Origin: Eretmocerus hayati
Lineage: Eukaryota; Arthropoda; Insecta; Hymenoptera; Aphelinidae
NCBI GenBank assembly: GCA_029851415.1
Contig: CM056741.1
Location: forward strand, 88,075,282 to 88,139,281
Length of the DNA: 64,000 nt
Reading direction: 5' to 3'
Both the position numbers and the translations under genes were made by a program. Of this stretch, positions 24,141-36,230 are shown one piece after another (position 1 is the stretch's first letter; each line of letters begins with the position of its first letter). A model generated the notes under the pieces. It saw only the letters and a list, made by a program, of their open reading frames with translations, made no database searches and was not told the origin of the DNA.

Positions 24141-24440
24141 AAGCCTACGTCTCAGCATCGCGATGCTCGTGAGCTTACTTTGGATGTCTCTGGAGTTGCA
24201 CCAAAATAAGTCGTGTTCAGTGTCGTCCCAGATTAGGCCAGATGACCGACAGGTGAAAACGGCTCCTTCTTGGACTATTCCCAGGGACCTTATTCCGAGA
24301 GAGTTCGCGGTAACGCTGATCCTGTGAGTACGGTGATCACTCATTAGTCTTACGGAAAAGCGCTATGCTTGAGCGAGAGGGCGCTTCAATATCAACAGCT
24401 AGCGCGCTATTGCATGCGTGGGAATATGAGGCGATATTGT
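24140..24440. other. Central unpaired segment of fold-back element
   Basis: Moderately GC-rich unique sequence between the two inverted arrays. The longest frame is 80 codons on the minus strand (24102-24344), with no recognisable product. Confidence 0.5.
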
Positions 24441-26950
24441 GAGTCGAGCAAGGTAAAAAAGTTAATCTTGTCTCCTTGTCATTGGATCGACGACTCGAAA
24501 TTCATGCTCCAATAGGAGATTATTGTGGAGCTAACTACTTATCGTCGTGGAGATTATACTTCCATCACTTCATTTCGTTTTCATTTCGTCTCCCTCCATT
24601 TTGTTTCACAGCTCGAAATTCGAGATTCGTCTCAAGAGTATTGTTCTATTGTTATTGAATGACTTCCCTCGTACAGAGAGATCACATCTCCACCAGTTAC
24701 AGTAGATGAAATAATCAGTACTAATGTTAGGATGAGCATTTCCGGTCGCATTGTGAGTCGAGCGATCCGAGAAATTCCATTTCATCTCGCTGTGCTCTTA
24801 TTCATCAATCGAAATTAATGATTCGATTGGAATTTGTTGCACAGGTGGCTCTTCATCTTCATCAAAACTCCGACTACGCCATTTGCAGTTAATGAGAAAT
24901 GTATACTCGAGTCAGGATGAGAAACTTGGACCAAGAAACGAGTCGATTATGCTGAGAAATTATATTTTGTTTCCTTCTACTTTGATTCACAGGTCGAGAT
25001 TCGAGATCGGAAACGGAACTGTTGTTCGAATGACACTTCCTGCACATAAAAACAACACCGTCTTCCGTTTAAGTAGATGAAAAAATTTATACTAGCGTCA
25101 GGATGAAAATTTTCGTTCGGATTGCGGTTCGAGCACCCGAAAATATTTCACTTCGTCTCTTCGCACTTTCATTAGCGAATCGAAATTCGATATCCGTCAG
25201 GGAATGATTGTATGGATAGTCTCTCATTGTCACATCGAACATATGTTCATCATTTTCAGATGATTAAGAAAATGTCTACTCATGTCAGGATGCAGAAGTT
25301 GGGCTTTGGGACGAGTTGGTCATGCGTATACAAATCAGTTTGTCCCTTTCCATTCTGATCCACACATCGAGATTCGAGATCTTGATCAAATATATCGCAT
25401 GAATGTCTTCCAATGCACATAAAAATCGGATCTCCATCACTCCCAATTAATGAAAGGAAATATATCAAGTAGTGTCAGGATGGAAATCTTCGGACAGATG
25501 GTAAGTCGAGCGTTTGAAAGGATTGCATTTTCTCCTCTCGAACTTGGATCCACGACTCGAAATTCATGGTCCCATAGAAGATATAGATAATTACTTATCG
25601 TCGTGGAAAACATATTTTCATAACTCACACTTGATGGAAAATGTATAGTTTTGTCAAGATGCAAGAGATAGGACCGAGAAACGAGTTGCTTATGCATTTC
25701 ATTTTGTCTCATCCCACTTTGATTCAGCGATCAAAATTCGAGATCTGTATCAAGGGTATTGTTCGAATAACTTCTCTCGTACATTGAAGTCACATCTCCA
25801 TCAGTTTCAGTAGGTGAAGAAATTCGTACTGTTGTTGAGATGAAAATCTTCGGTCGGATTGCGAGTCGAGTATACCGAAAAATTTCATTCCGTCTCGCTG
25901 TACTCTGATTCACTGATCGAAATTCATGATTCGATTGTTGTGTAGATGGCTCCTCATCTCCATCGGAACTCCATCTTCGTCACTTACATTTGATAAAGAA
26001 TGTATACTCAAGTCAGGATGAGAAACTTGGGCCGGGGAACGAGTCGATCATGCTGAAAACTTTCATTTGGTCTCCTTCCATTTTGAATTACAGATCATGA
26101 TTCAAGATCCGAATCGAAATCGTTGTTCGAATGACATTTTTTGTACATAAAGATCACGCCGTTATCAGTTTCAGTAGATGAAAAAATTCATACTAGTGTC
26201 AGGATGAAAATCATCGGTCGGATTCGATTACAAGCACACGAAAATATTTCATTCCGTCTCCTTGCACTTTGATCAGCGAATTGAAATTCGTTATCCGCCG
26301 GGGAATTGTTGTATAGATAGTTCCTGATGATCACGAAAAACATATGTTTATCACTTTCAGGTGGTTAAGAAAGTGTCTACTTGTGTCAGGATGGGCTTCG
26401 GGCCGAGTTGGTCATGCGTATACAAATCAGTTTGTCCCTTTCCATTTTGATCCAGAGATCGAGATTCGAGATCTTGATCAAGTATATCGCATAAATGTCT
26501 TCCAATACACATAGAGATTACATCTCCATCACTCCCAATTGATGTAAACATTTATATTAAGTAGTGTCAGGATGAAAATCTTCGGTCGGATCGTGAGTCA
26601 AGTACTCGAAGAGATCTCTCTTTGTCTCCTCGCACTTGGATCCACGACTCGAGATTCGTGCTCCAATAGGAGATTATTGTACAGATAATCACTCATCGTC
26701 GCGGAGAACATATTTTCATCACTTACACTTAATGAAAAATTGTATACTCATGTCAAGATGCAAACACTTTGGCCGAGAAACGAGTTGAATATACGCGAAC
26801 ATTTCATCACGTCTCACTGTACTCTGAAATACTGATCGAAATTCATGATCCAATTGGAAATCGTTGCATGCGTGGCTCTTCATCTTGATCAGAATTCCAT
26901 CTTCGTCACTTTCGCCCGATGAGAATTCACATTAGATACAGGATAAAAGT
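24440..26950 (-). repeat. Tandem array, unit about 187 bp, right arm (inverted)
   Basis: Reverse-complement counterpart of 21400-24140. It has the same gtcaggatg core and on the minus strand the same coding-like block (GSDGDVISMCIGRH) at 26357-26551 and 25280-25468. Confidence 0.75.
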
Positions 26951-27299
26951 TTGAGCACATCGAAAAGCCGTCTCCTGGGCACGTCTCCCAGGATATCGAG
27001 CCGACGCTCTTACAAACTACATCAATTGAGCACAATATCTTCAACAATGAGTAATAGGATTGACTGAATTCTTGGCATACACGTCTAATGATTTCGATCG
27101 TTGGTATGACTTATCACAACGTGAGTATTAGACATCATCGGATACAGGGGGAGAAATGACTATTCATGGGACATTTGCTTTTTTTTGGGAATCGTTGAGC
27201 ACTGTGTATAGCTAACTGCTACATCTTTTTATCCTCTCCTGCGTGAAAGAACGGAAAAATCCAGCGGTATGATTCATACGTATCATTCAGCCTATAAGA

Positions 27300-28380
27300 G
27301 CAAGAAATTCACAGAACTTCAGGTCATCGCGGAAGAAATGTACTGATTCTCAAAACTCTCTTTTCATGTGAACATATTTCTCTCATTTTTGTCAAGTCAG
27401 CAAAACGCGTGTGAAGATCATCGGTAGTCACGTGTCAACCGATGTTCATGGACGTGCGTATGAACATGCGTCTCTTGTTTTTGCGTAGTATAGGAGATAG
27501 CGATGTAGCGATGAGCAATACGCCATGCTCAGCAATTATCCTGAAGCGACGAATTGGGTGTACTTTTATCATTGCATGCATACCATGAATCATCCATGAG
27601 AAATTCACAGATATATTTTATTCTCATGACAAAGGGATGCACCAGTTCTTGGAAACTTATCATCCACGTGAACATCCTTTTCTCATACGCCTAACTCGTC
27701 GAGTCAGCATATCACTCAAAAATTGTCGTCAGTCACGTGTCAATGCATGCACATGAAAAATACGTCTCTTGTTTTGCGCAGTAGAGGGGGGAGCGATGAG
27801 CAATATGCGATGCGCAGCAACTCTCAAAAGCGACGAATTGGGCGTACATTCATCATTGCACAACATGAATCATCCATATGGGATTCACAGAAATATTAGT
27901 CATGACAAAGGAATGAGCCAGTTCTTGGAACTTAGCATAAGCGTTAACATGTTTTCCTCATGGTTGTCGAGTCATCATTGCGCATAGAATCGCCACCAGT
28001 CACGCGTCAATGTATGCTCATGAAGATACGTCTCTTTGGCGCAGTAGAAAACGATGAGTGATATGCAATGTTCAGCGATCCTCAAGAGTGGCGAATGTGT
28101 CATATATGTTCATCATTGCACAACATGAATCGTCCATATGAAATTCACAGAAGTATTAGTTATGACAAGGTAATGTGTCAAATCTCAAAACTCGACAAAA
28201 GCGTAAACATGTTTTTCTCATGATTAACGAGTCAGCATTGCGCATGAAATTGTCACCAGTCACGTGTCGATGTACGCGCATGACAATGCGTCTCTTTTGT
28301 GCAGTGGGAAACGATGAGTAATATGCAATGCTCAGCAATTCTCGAGAGTGGCGAATATTCATCATCGACTTCTCTTCAAC
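27300..28380 (+). repeat. Four tandem units of 260-305 bp, right arm
   Basis: The core gtcacgtgtcaa...gcgtctctt...gcagt...gcgatgagcaatatgc recurs at about 27427, 27732, 27999 and 28259. The left arm has one copy, so the arms differ by expansion or loss of units. Confidence 0.65.
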
Positions 28381-29135
28381 AATTGACACTTACGAGGTCA
28401 TTAGTCATCCCGACACTCGTGATCCAGGAACTTGCGCGTTACTGTGGCAGTTGATCGTCGGACGCGGTGCCGTGAACGTCGAGCTCCGGTAGTGCGGCGT
28501 GGACCTGTGGCTCGCTGGAGGAACGATGCGCTAGAGCAGTCATGGAGGAGTTCGTGTACTTTTGGTCTTTCCATCGAGTGTGCGAGGATGGAAAAACTCG
28601 ATATCCCGTTGGTGTCAAGTTTGATAGCTGCTCAAGGCACGTGAGTACTTGTCGCAAAAAGCTCAGATTGATCGATTCATGTTCCGAAATTTCATGATCA
28701 ATCGATCACATTTTTTCGGTCTATCGAGAGTTTCAAAATTGCATATTTTCATCCAGATCATCGAATAATCATCATTATGACCAATACTTGACAATTATGA
28801 GTATCTGGCCAGCAAGACAATAGCATTCATTAGATCCCTTCAAAGCTTCGTGGAGATTTCTTAATAACTGTACCCCCAGTGCAGCAATCCTGGGCGAAAA
28901 GTCGGCGCATTTCAAGGTTTTACGGCCCAAAATCAATATATCGGGAAATAGTGTATCAACAGTGAGAAAGCGCATAGAGATTGAAAATGCCGATTTGCAC
29001 AATTATGAAAAAGAGTGGGGGTCACTATGAGCCGTCTGCATCGCTTCGACGCATGCCCGTACAGTGATGATTCATCCAATCATTGCCGCGCGGGTATGTG
29101 GCGGAGGTAATGTTTTAACAGCCCATAGTGGCCCC
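28375..29135 (-). repeat. Right terminal inverted repeat of giant fold-back element
   Basis: Reverse complement of about 20365-21130. It ends in gcccatagtggcccc, then tata. Confidence 0.75.
28542..28640 (+). other. Exon-like 33-codon segment in right terminal repeat
   Basis: An ATG at 28542 opens 33 codons ending at a donor (cac|gtgagt, intron from 28641). The inverted partner at 20860-20958 is the same length and also open. It is read outward toward the element end. Unknown product, possibly a captured first exon. Confidence 0.4.
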
Positions 29136-29139
29136 TATA

Positions 29140-29611
29140 CTACTCATCATTCCATTAAATAAGGGTATCCATCTGTGATATCACCTTCCAAGAGTAACCC
29201 CTGGATTGGTCTTTTCCGGGAACCAAGGCGAAAATCTGTAACATCACAAATAGTCTCGATTCACAACGCGCATACAGGTGTACGCTAGTACCCGAATTTA
29301 CCCACACACGCACGCGCGCCCACACACACACACACACACATACACGTATTGGAATCTCCTCTTGGAGGTATACAGTGCGATCCCCCTTCAACCGGTTTTG
29401 GGGCCTCCCCCCTTCCCCCTCTCCCTCGCGTTTACCTGTAGTAAGCAAACCACCCTACCCTGGAGAAACAGATTGCAGATATTAGGGTGCCTCCATCGTG
29501 GCGACACGTGCGCTCGCGTATAATTCTTCATCGAACCAATACTCATTTGGAATAGTCCAGGGAACTGCTAATTTCGAGAACATACTATGTATATATATAT
29601 ATATATATATA
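29140..29611. other. Spacer with AC and TA microsatellites
   Basis: A CA-rich run (about 29302-29345), a C-rich stretch, and a TA tract (29590-29612) abutting element A. No gene. Confidence 0.6.
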
Positions 29612-31668
29612 TGAGTCATTTCGGAGCATTTCGGCCAAAGGCGTCACCAGGGGGGTCTGGGAAAAATCCCAAAGAATTTTTTGCATCAATACTATGCTCA
29701 AAAAGTACGAAAAAATTTTCTTGGGATTTTTTCGAAGCCTTCCACGGGCCCTAGGGCCCACAGAAGGTCTATGTGAGGCCCTTTCTAGCCTATTCCTGGA
29801 AGATCATAGCTCCGACTAGACTCAATTTTTTTCACGTACTTGGGCGCATTTCCTCTGTTAAGACTAGCACTTCTGGAAAAAAAAAATAGTCCGGAATCAA
29901 TCATGCAGCCTAGTAACTTCCAGGAGCTATTTGCTGAGAGCGGATTTTAGCGATTTTTGGGCCTGCTTCAAAGCGATCTAGCTTCTACTAGACATGTGAT
30001 AATCGACTTCTGCAGGTGGCCATTTTGAAGGTCTTGGGAGAACCCATAATTTGACTATCTGTAGGAGTCGATTATCGTACTTTTTATAGGAGCTATAGCC
30101 GATAAAAGTTGAGCAGTTTTGTGAAAATGCCAAACTTTGAGCTCAATTCGAAAAATTATTTTTGATACAAATACTATCAATTAGAACAATAACCCGGATG
30201 GGCCGATCAATTCTCGATTTTATTCAACCAATTTAAAACACCCTTTTTTGACTTTTTGCTCAAAACGCCAACCTAGGCATGGCTCGCATAAGCTTCCATC
30301 GGAGTTGTTGTGCACCAATCTGGGTAGAATCACTCCCCAAAGTACCCCTAAATATGTATGAGAACCTCCGGAGGCGAGCCTCAAGCCAGAAGCGAGCTGG
30401 AGGCTCAAACCATCAGGTCCGAGATGGGCATTATTTCGTCTATTTTGGGGCAGGCGAGCGTGGTCTCGATTCCTCGTGTTCTTGCCCAAAACCGAGACGA
30501 GTGGCTGGAGCAGGGATACGAACATGGTTTTCCGACTCAAAATGACCATCTAATCACGATCCCGGGGTCAATTTAGCTCTAAATCATCGTCATTTTGCAG
30601 TAGAGGCGCAAAACCTGTTATTACGCAGTTGAAGCCGTTTGAGGATTGGATGATATCCTAGGCACGAATTGACCCCGGGATCGTACTCAGATGGTCATTT
30701 TGAATCAGAGAAACATGTTTGTATCTCTACTCTAGCCACTCGTCTCGTTTGTGGGCAAGAACACGAGGAATCGAGACCTCGCTCGCCTGCCCCAAAATAG
30801 ACGAAGTAATGCCCATCTCGGACCTGATGGTTGGAGTCTCCAGCTCGCTTCTGGCTTGAGGCTCGCCTTCGGAAGTTCTTATACATATTTGGGAGTACTC
30901 TGGGGAGTAATTCCACCCAGATTGGTGCACAACAACTCAGATTGAAGCATGTGCGAGCCATGCCTATGTTGGCATTTTAAGCAAAAAGTCAAAGTAGGGT
31001 ATTTTAAATTGGCTGAATAAAATCGAAAATTAAATGGCCCACCCAAATTATTGTTCTAATCGATAGTATTTGTATCGAGAAACATATTCGCACAGGTTTG
31101 GGGTCGAAAGAAGAAGAACGATTTTTTTAAATTGAGCTCAGAGTTTGGCATTTTTACTAAACTGCTCAACTTGTATCGGCTATAGCTCCTATAAAAAGTA
31201 CGATAATCGACTTCTACAAGTAGTCAAATTGTAGGTCTTTCCGAGGCCTCCAAAATGACCACCTGCAGAAGTAGAATATCACATGTCTAGTAGGAGCTAG
31301 ATGACTCTGAAGCAGGCCCGAAAATCGCTAAAATCTGCTCTCAGCAAATAGCTCCTAGAGGTTACAAGGCTGCATGATTGATTCCGGACTAATTCTTTCT
31401 CCAAAAGTACTAGTCTCAACAAAGAAAATGCGCCCAAGTACGTAAGAAAAGATTGAGTCTAGTCGGAGCTATGATCTTCCAGATGTAGGCCAAGAAAGGG
31501 CCTAAAATAGACCTTCTGTGGGCCCTAGGGCCCGTGGAGGGCTTTGGAAAAAACACAAATAAAATTTTTGGTAGTATTTTAACATAGTATTGATGGAAAA
31601 AAATTCTCTGGGATTTTTCTCAGACCCCCCTGGTGACGCCTCTGGCTGAAATGCTCCGAAATGACTCA
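29612..31668. mobile_element. Palindromic fold-back element A (2057 bp)
   Basis: Ends tgagtcatttcggagcattt and the reverse, each next to a TA tract. The arms of about 1 kb pair over nearly their whole length around a centre near 30640 (gaccccgggatcg and its inverse). The same open frame appears on opposite strands of both arms (30279-30545 and 30695-30961) only because the sequence is palindromic. No transposase. It is related to element B. Confidence 0.8.
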
Positions 31669-31917
31669 TATACATATATACATCCCATTCAAACTATACT
31701 GTTCCATACTATCTCTATGAGATTTATAGCCCCCAAACGCCAAGTGTAACTGTCATCGTGTAACTTACATTAACTTATAGATATTTCATTGCTCATTCAT
31801 ATTTCCCAGCTGATATACCTATATATGAACGTTACACACACACATATATGTGTATATGAGTCATTCTGGAGCAAGCTGGACAAAACCGTCACCAGGGGGG
31901 TCTGGGAAAAAACGCAA

Positions 31918-32051
31918 TAGTTATTTACGATACAAGGGACCTAACAGCCTTATTATTACACGGCGTGAAGTTGGCGCCCGAGCGCTTGCGCGAGGGTGCC
32001 AATCACGCCGTGTAGTAACCAAGGCTGTTAGGTCCCGAGTATCGTACACTA
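31918..32051. repeat. GC-rich hairpin element within D
   Basis: cgatac..gggacctaacagcc on the left pairs with ggctgttaggtccc..gtatcg on the right. The centre (31974-32000) is cccgagcgcttgcgcgagggtg, which recurs almost exactly at 32100-32122 outside the hairpin. Confidence 0.6.
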
Positions 32052-32138
32052 TTTTATAGCATCGAGTGACATAAACCCGCCCTTTCTGCGATTGATGGTG
32101 CACCCGAGCGCTCGCGCGAGGGTGGCGGTGGGTGGTCA

Positions 32139-32182
32139 GGGCGGGGGTAAGCGGGGGGGTTCGGGGGGGCGGCAGCCCCCCC
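32139..32182 (+). other. G-quadruplex-capable G-tracts with complementary C7
   Basis: Runs of 3, 5, 7 and 7 G (32139-32169), then C7 (32176-32182). It can fold as a G4 or as a G7:C7 hairpin. The run is strikingly GC-rich against its AT-rich surroundings. Confidence 0.6.
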
Positions 32183-33912
32183 GACTGAAAAAAAGTTAAG
32201 AATCTGGTGCTATAAAATAGGAATTACACACCCGCGATTAAACCCATCGAGTGATGATGAAGACGTTTCTTGTACCTAAAATAATCCATGAGCATCATCG
32301 TTGGTTATTATATAATATAGTAATATAGGGGTTGTGCAAGCCTCATCCCGGCCAAGACCTAAAATTTTCCCTCTCAGACTTTATCCTAGAACAATTTCTA
32401 TTGTTACGCTAGTAACTAGACTCCAGAATAATTTGGAGTTTAATTCTTCTGAGACATTTCATAACGGCTGTTTGAGAATGGAAAACTGTGTAATGTAACA
32501 CTCCTACCGCAAAAATGACGAATATGCATATTTGATCTTTTCAAATGAGGTACAATCCCTCATCATACTGATGCAGTCTCTAATTTTGATATTTATCTGT
32601 TGTCATTCCTTCACAACGGTGCATCAAATGCAAAATCCGGCATGGTCAAAGGTTTCAAGGTTAGCACGTATGTATGTACATGTGCAGAACTCAGCCACGT
32701 GTTTATGTTTATGTTTATGTTGCTGATGATTTATAACCATGAGCAGGAGTGTTACAGTCATGACTAATTTTCTTGCTCTTTACAATCATTGATGCGGATA
32801 CAATTGCTCCAGACATGATCCATCATAGATTTCTTATCATTTTTCTTCAAATTTCGATGCCTGCATACATAATATGCGCAAAAATTGCCAAAAATGCCCT
32901 TGTAACCTCGCAGTGAAATAAACTGATTTGCTGCACCCCGCACCCACGTGAAGTGAGCGGACGCATTATTTCACAGTTGAATAATAGGCCATTTAAGTCC
33001 CGCAAATGCGTTAAATAAACGCGGGTTTAGGTCACGCAGTGCTATAAAATTTTTTTTCCATTAGTACTATGTTAAAATAGTACGAAAAAATTTTTTTCAG
33101 ATTTTTTCGGCCCCCCTGTGGGCCCCAAGGCCCATGAAAGGGCCATCCTAGGCCCTTTTTTAGCCTATTTTAGAAAAATCATAGTTCCAACGCAATTCAA
33201 TATTTTTCAACGTACTTGGGCGCATTTTCCTCGTCAAGAGTAGTCCTTTTGAAAAAAAAATTGTCCAAGGCCACTTAGTGAGCCTGACGACTTCTGCAAG
33301 CTAATTATTGAGAGCAAATTTTAGCGATTTTTGGGCCTGCTTCAAAGCGATCTAGCTCCTACTAGACATGTGATAATCGACTTCTGCAGGTGGTCATTTT
33401 AAAGGTCTTGAAAAAACCTACAATTTGACAACCTGCAGAAGTCAATTATCGTACTTTTTATAGGAGCTATAGCCGATACAAGTTGAGCTATTTACGAAAA
33501 AGTCGAAAATTCAGGACTCGATTCCAAAAATATATCTTAATTTTTTCCACCAAACTTAGGCGAAAATGTTCTTTCAGACATCTACTTTCAGCAGAAAAAA
33601 TTTGGCGGAGGTTATTTTTTTTTATTTTTTTTGCCGAGCGTTACAAAATGCCGCATTTGGTGCTTTTAGCAAAAACGGCATCTTTGACCACGGTCACATA
33701 TGCTCCCATCTAGACTGATGTGCACCAATCTGTGTGAAAGTACTCCCCAAAGTACCCCCAAGTACGTGTAAGAAGTTGCGGGGACGAGCCTTCAGCCAGG
33801 AGCGAGCTGTAGGTTCTATTTACCGTGTCAAAAATAGGCATTATTTAGGCTATTCGAGCCCAAGCGACCGAGAGCATGATTTTACTTGTTCTGGCTTACA
33901 AATGAGATAATG

Positions 33913-35053
33913 CACGGGTCTCTAGAACTAGGTCTAAATCCATGGTGCAGATCACCCACGGGATTGTTGTGGGATATCATTTTAGGCTCCTGTGGGATCA
34001 TTTTCCAGCTAATATGAAAATCGCCACTTGGGCCGTTTTTTAATAAAGTCCAAAAAACGTGTTTTTTCGCGACCTTTCGACCTCTTACGCTCTATAACTG
34101 GAACGGGATGCGTTTTTTTGAAAAATTTGTAGAGACCTCTTTTGTGGATCTGAAAAAATTAACAAAGAATATGTCCTTGTCCAATCTCAAAAGACTGACC
34201 CGTTGAAGAAATTAGAGCTTTTTTCATGAAAAATTATATTCTTCCCGCTCTCTCGCTTCACAGCTCGAACGGGACGCATTTTTTCGAAAAATGTGTAGAG
34301 ACCTTTTTTGTAGATCTTGAAAAATTAAGCAAAAATATGTCCTTGTCTTATCCCGTAAGACTCATTTGTTGCGCATATGAGAGGTTTTTTCACCAGAGAT
34401 CGTATTTCCCTCGTAATTTTCCTCTGTTTTATAGACATAATCATAAAATAATGTGTTCCATCGATATTTCTATAGGATAATTCTCTATGAGCTATGAACT
34501 TCCGATGGAACACATTATTTTATAATTTTGTCTATAAAACAGAGGAAAATTACGAGGGAAATACGATCTCTGGTGAAAAAACCTCTCATATGCGCAACAA
34601 ATGAGTCTTACGGGATAAGACAAGGACATATTTTTGCTTAATTTTTCAAGATCTACAAAAAAGGTCTCTACACATTTTTCGAAAAAATGCGTCCCATTCG
34701 AGCTGTGAAGCGAGAGAGCGGGAAGAATATAATTTTTCATGAAAAAAGCTCTAATTTCTTCAACGGGTCAGTCTTTTGAGATTGGACAAGGACATATTCT
34801 TTGTTAATTTTTTCAGATCTACAAAAAAGGTCTCCACAAATTCTTTAAAAAAACGCATCCCGTTCGAGTTATAGAACGTAAGAGGTCGAAAGGTCGCAAA
34901 AAAACACGTTTTTTGGTCTTTCTTAAAAAACGGCCCAAGTGGCGATTTTCATATTAGCTGGAAAATGATCCCACAGGGGCCTAAAATGATATCCCACAAC
35001 AATCCCGTGGGTGGTCTGCACCATGGATTTAGACCTAGTCCTAGAGACCCGTG
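33913..35053. mobile_element. Palindromic element C (1141 bp) with CAC/GTG ends
   Basis: Ends cacgggtctctag and ctagagacccgtg, flanked by AATG at 33909-33912 and 35054-35057. The empty site is visible in the right arm of B (agataatgggctagag in inverse). The arms pair almost perfectly around a loop near 34452-34503. CAC ends and a 4-bp duplication match the Chapaev-like transposon at 5665, though the repeats differ beyond the first bases. Non-autonomous. Confidence 0.75.
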
Positions 35054-36230
35054 AATGGGCTAGAATGAGGATCCAAACATACTTTTCCGACTCAAAATGA
35101 CCATCTGAACACAATTCCGAGGTCAGTTTTGCTCTAAATAGTCGGCCCTCTACCCCTTAAGAACTTAGATTCTGTCGACGGGTTCTGACACCCTTGAGGC
35201 ACTAGACGACGTTCTAAAGCTAAACTGACCTCGGAGTTGTGTTCAGATGGTCATTTTGAGTCGGAAAAGTATGTTTGGATCCTCACTCTAGCCCATTATC
35301 TCATTTGTAAGCCAGAACAAGTAAAATCATGCTCTCGGTCGCTTACGCTCGAATAGCCTAAATAATGCCTATTTTGGACACGGTAAATAGAACCTACAGC
35401 TGGCTCCTGGCTGGAGGCTCGTCCCCGCAACTTCTTACACGTACTTGGGGGTACTTTGGGGAGTACTTTCACACAGATTGGTGCACATCAGTCCAGATGG
35501 GAGCATATGTGACCATGGTCAAAGATGCCGTTTTTGCTAAAAGCACCAAATGCGGCATTTTGTAACGCTCGGCAAAAAAAATAAAAAAAAATAACCTCCG
35601 CCAAATTTTTTCTGCTGAAAGTAGATGTCTAAAAGAACATTTTCGCCTAAGTTTGGTGGAAAAAAATTAAGATATATTTTTGGAATCGAGTCCTGAATTT
35701 TCGACTTTTTCGTAAATAGCTCAACTTGTATCGGCTATAGCTCCTATAAAAAGTACGATAATCGACTTCTGCAGGTGGTCAAATTGTAGGTTTTTTCAAG
35801 ACCTTTGAAATGACTACCTGCAGCAGTCGATTATCACATGTCTAGTAGGAGCTAGATCGCTTTGAGGCAGGCCCAAAAATCGCTAAAATTTGCTCTCAAT
35901 AATTAGCTTGCAGAAGTCGTCAGGCTCACTAAGTGGCCTTGGACAATTTTTTTTTCAAAAGGACTACTCTTGACGAGGAAAATGCGCCCAAGTACGTTGA
36001 AAAATATTGAATTGCGTTGGAACTATGATTTTTCTAGAATAGGCTAAAAAGGGCCTAAAATGGCCCTTTCATGGGCCCTGGGGCCCACAGGGGGGGCCGA
36101 AAAAATCTGAAAAAAAATTTTTCGTACTATTTTAACATAGTACTAATGGAAAAAGAATTTTGCGGATTTTTCCCAGACCACCCTGATTACGGTTTTGTCC
36201 AGCTCCCTCCAGAATGACTCATATATATAT

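Larger units (their letters stand above)
20361..29139. mobile_element. Giant fold-back (terminal-inverted-repeat) element, 8.8 kb, non-autonomous
   Basis: The ends tataggggccactatgggc (20361) and gcccatagtggcccctata (29139) are inverted copies. About 770 bp on each side pair with scattered substitutions. Inside, the left arm holds a plus-oriented array of units of about 187 bp (21400-24140) and the right arm the same array inverted (24440-26950). A central unique segment of about 300 bp lies between them. TATA or TA flanks may be the target duplication, but because they are palindromic the boundary cannot be fixed. No transposase is encoded, so mobility would need a protein from elsewhere. 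I could not assign a superfamily. Confidence 0.75.
31918..33047. mobile_element. Insertion D in left arm of element B
   Basis: The right arm of B reads straight through at this point (gcaaaattc), which defines the inserted segment. It begins with a 134-bp imperfect hairpin (31918-32051). The remainder is bounded by inverted ttttatagca...gtgac.taaacccgc ends at 32052 and 33049, so D may be two nested elements. No coding sequence recognised. Confidence 0.55.
31857..36221. mobile_element. Palindromic fold-back element B (4365 bp), host to nested insertions C and D
   Basis: Ends tgagtcattctggag... and the inverse, next to TA tracts. The interior matches element A (gacgag blocks, gggccc blocks, cttgggcgcatttt). 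The right arm is about 1030 bp. The left arm is 3294 bp because it contains D (about 1130 bp) and C plus a 4-bp duplication (1145 bp). Subtracting them leaves about 1019 bp, equal to the other arm. The centre is near 35170. Confidence 0.8.

Noticed and set aside
20361..29139. CRISPR-like array
   Set aside because: Units of about 187 bp are contiguous and diverged with no short repeat-spacer pattern, and the DNA is eukaryotic.
29278..29523. Open frames across the AC microsatellite
   Set aside because: The frames follow from the repeat and C-rich sequence.
30279..30961. Same 88-codon protein on opposite strands
   Set aside because: A consequence of the palindrome; the related element B does not keep the frame.
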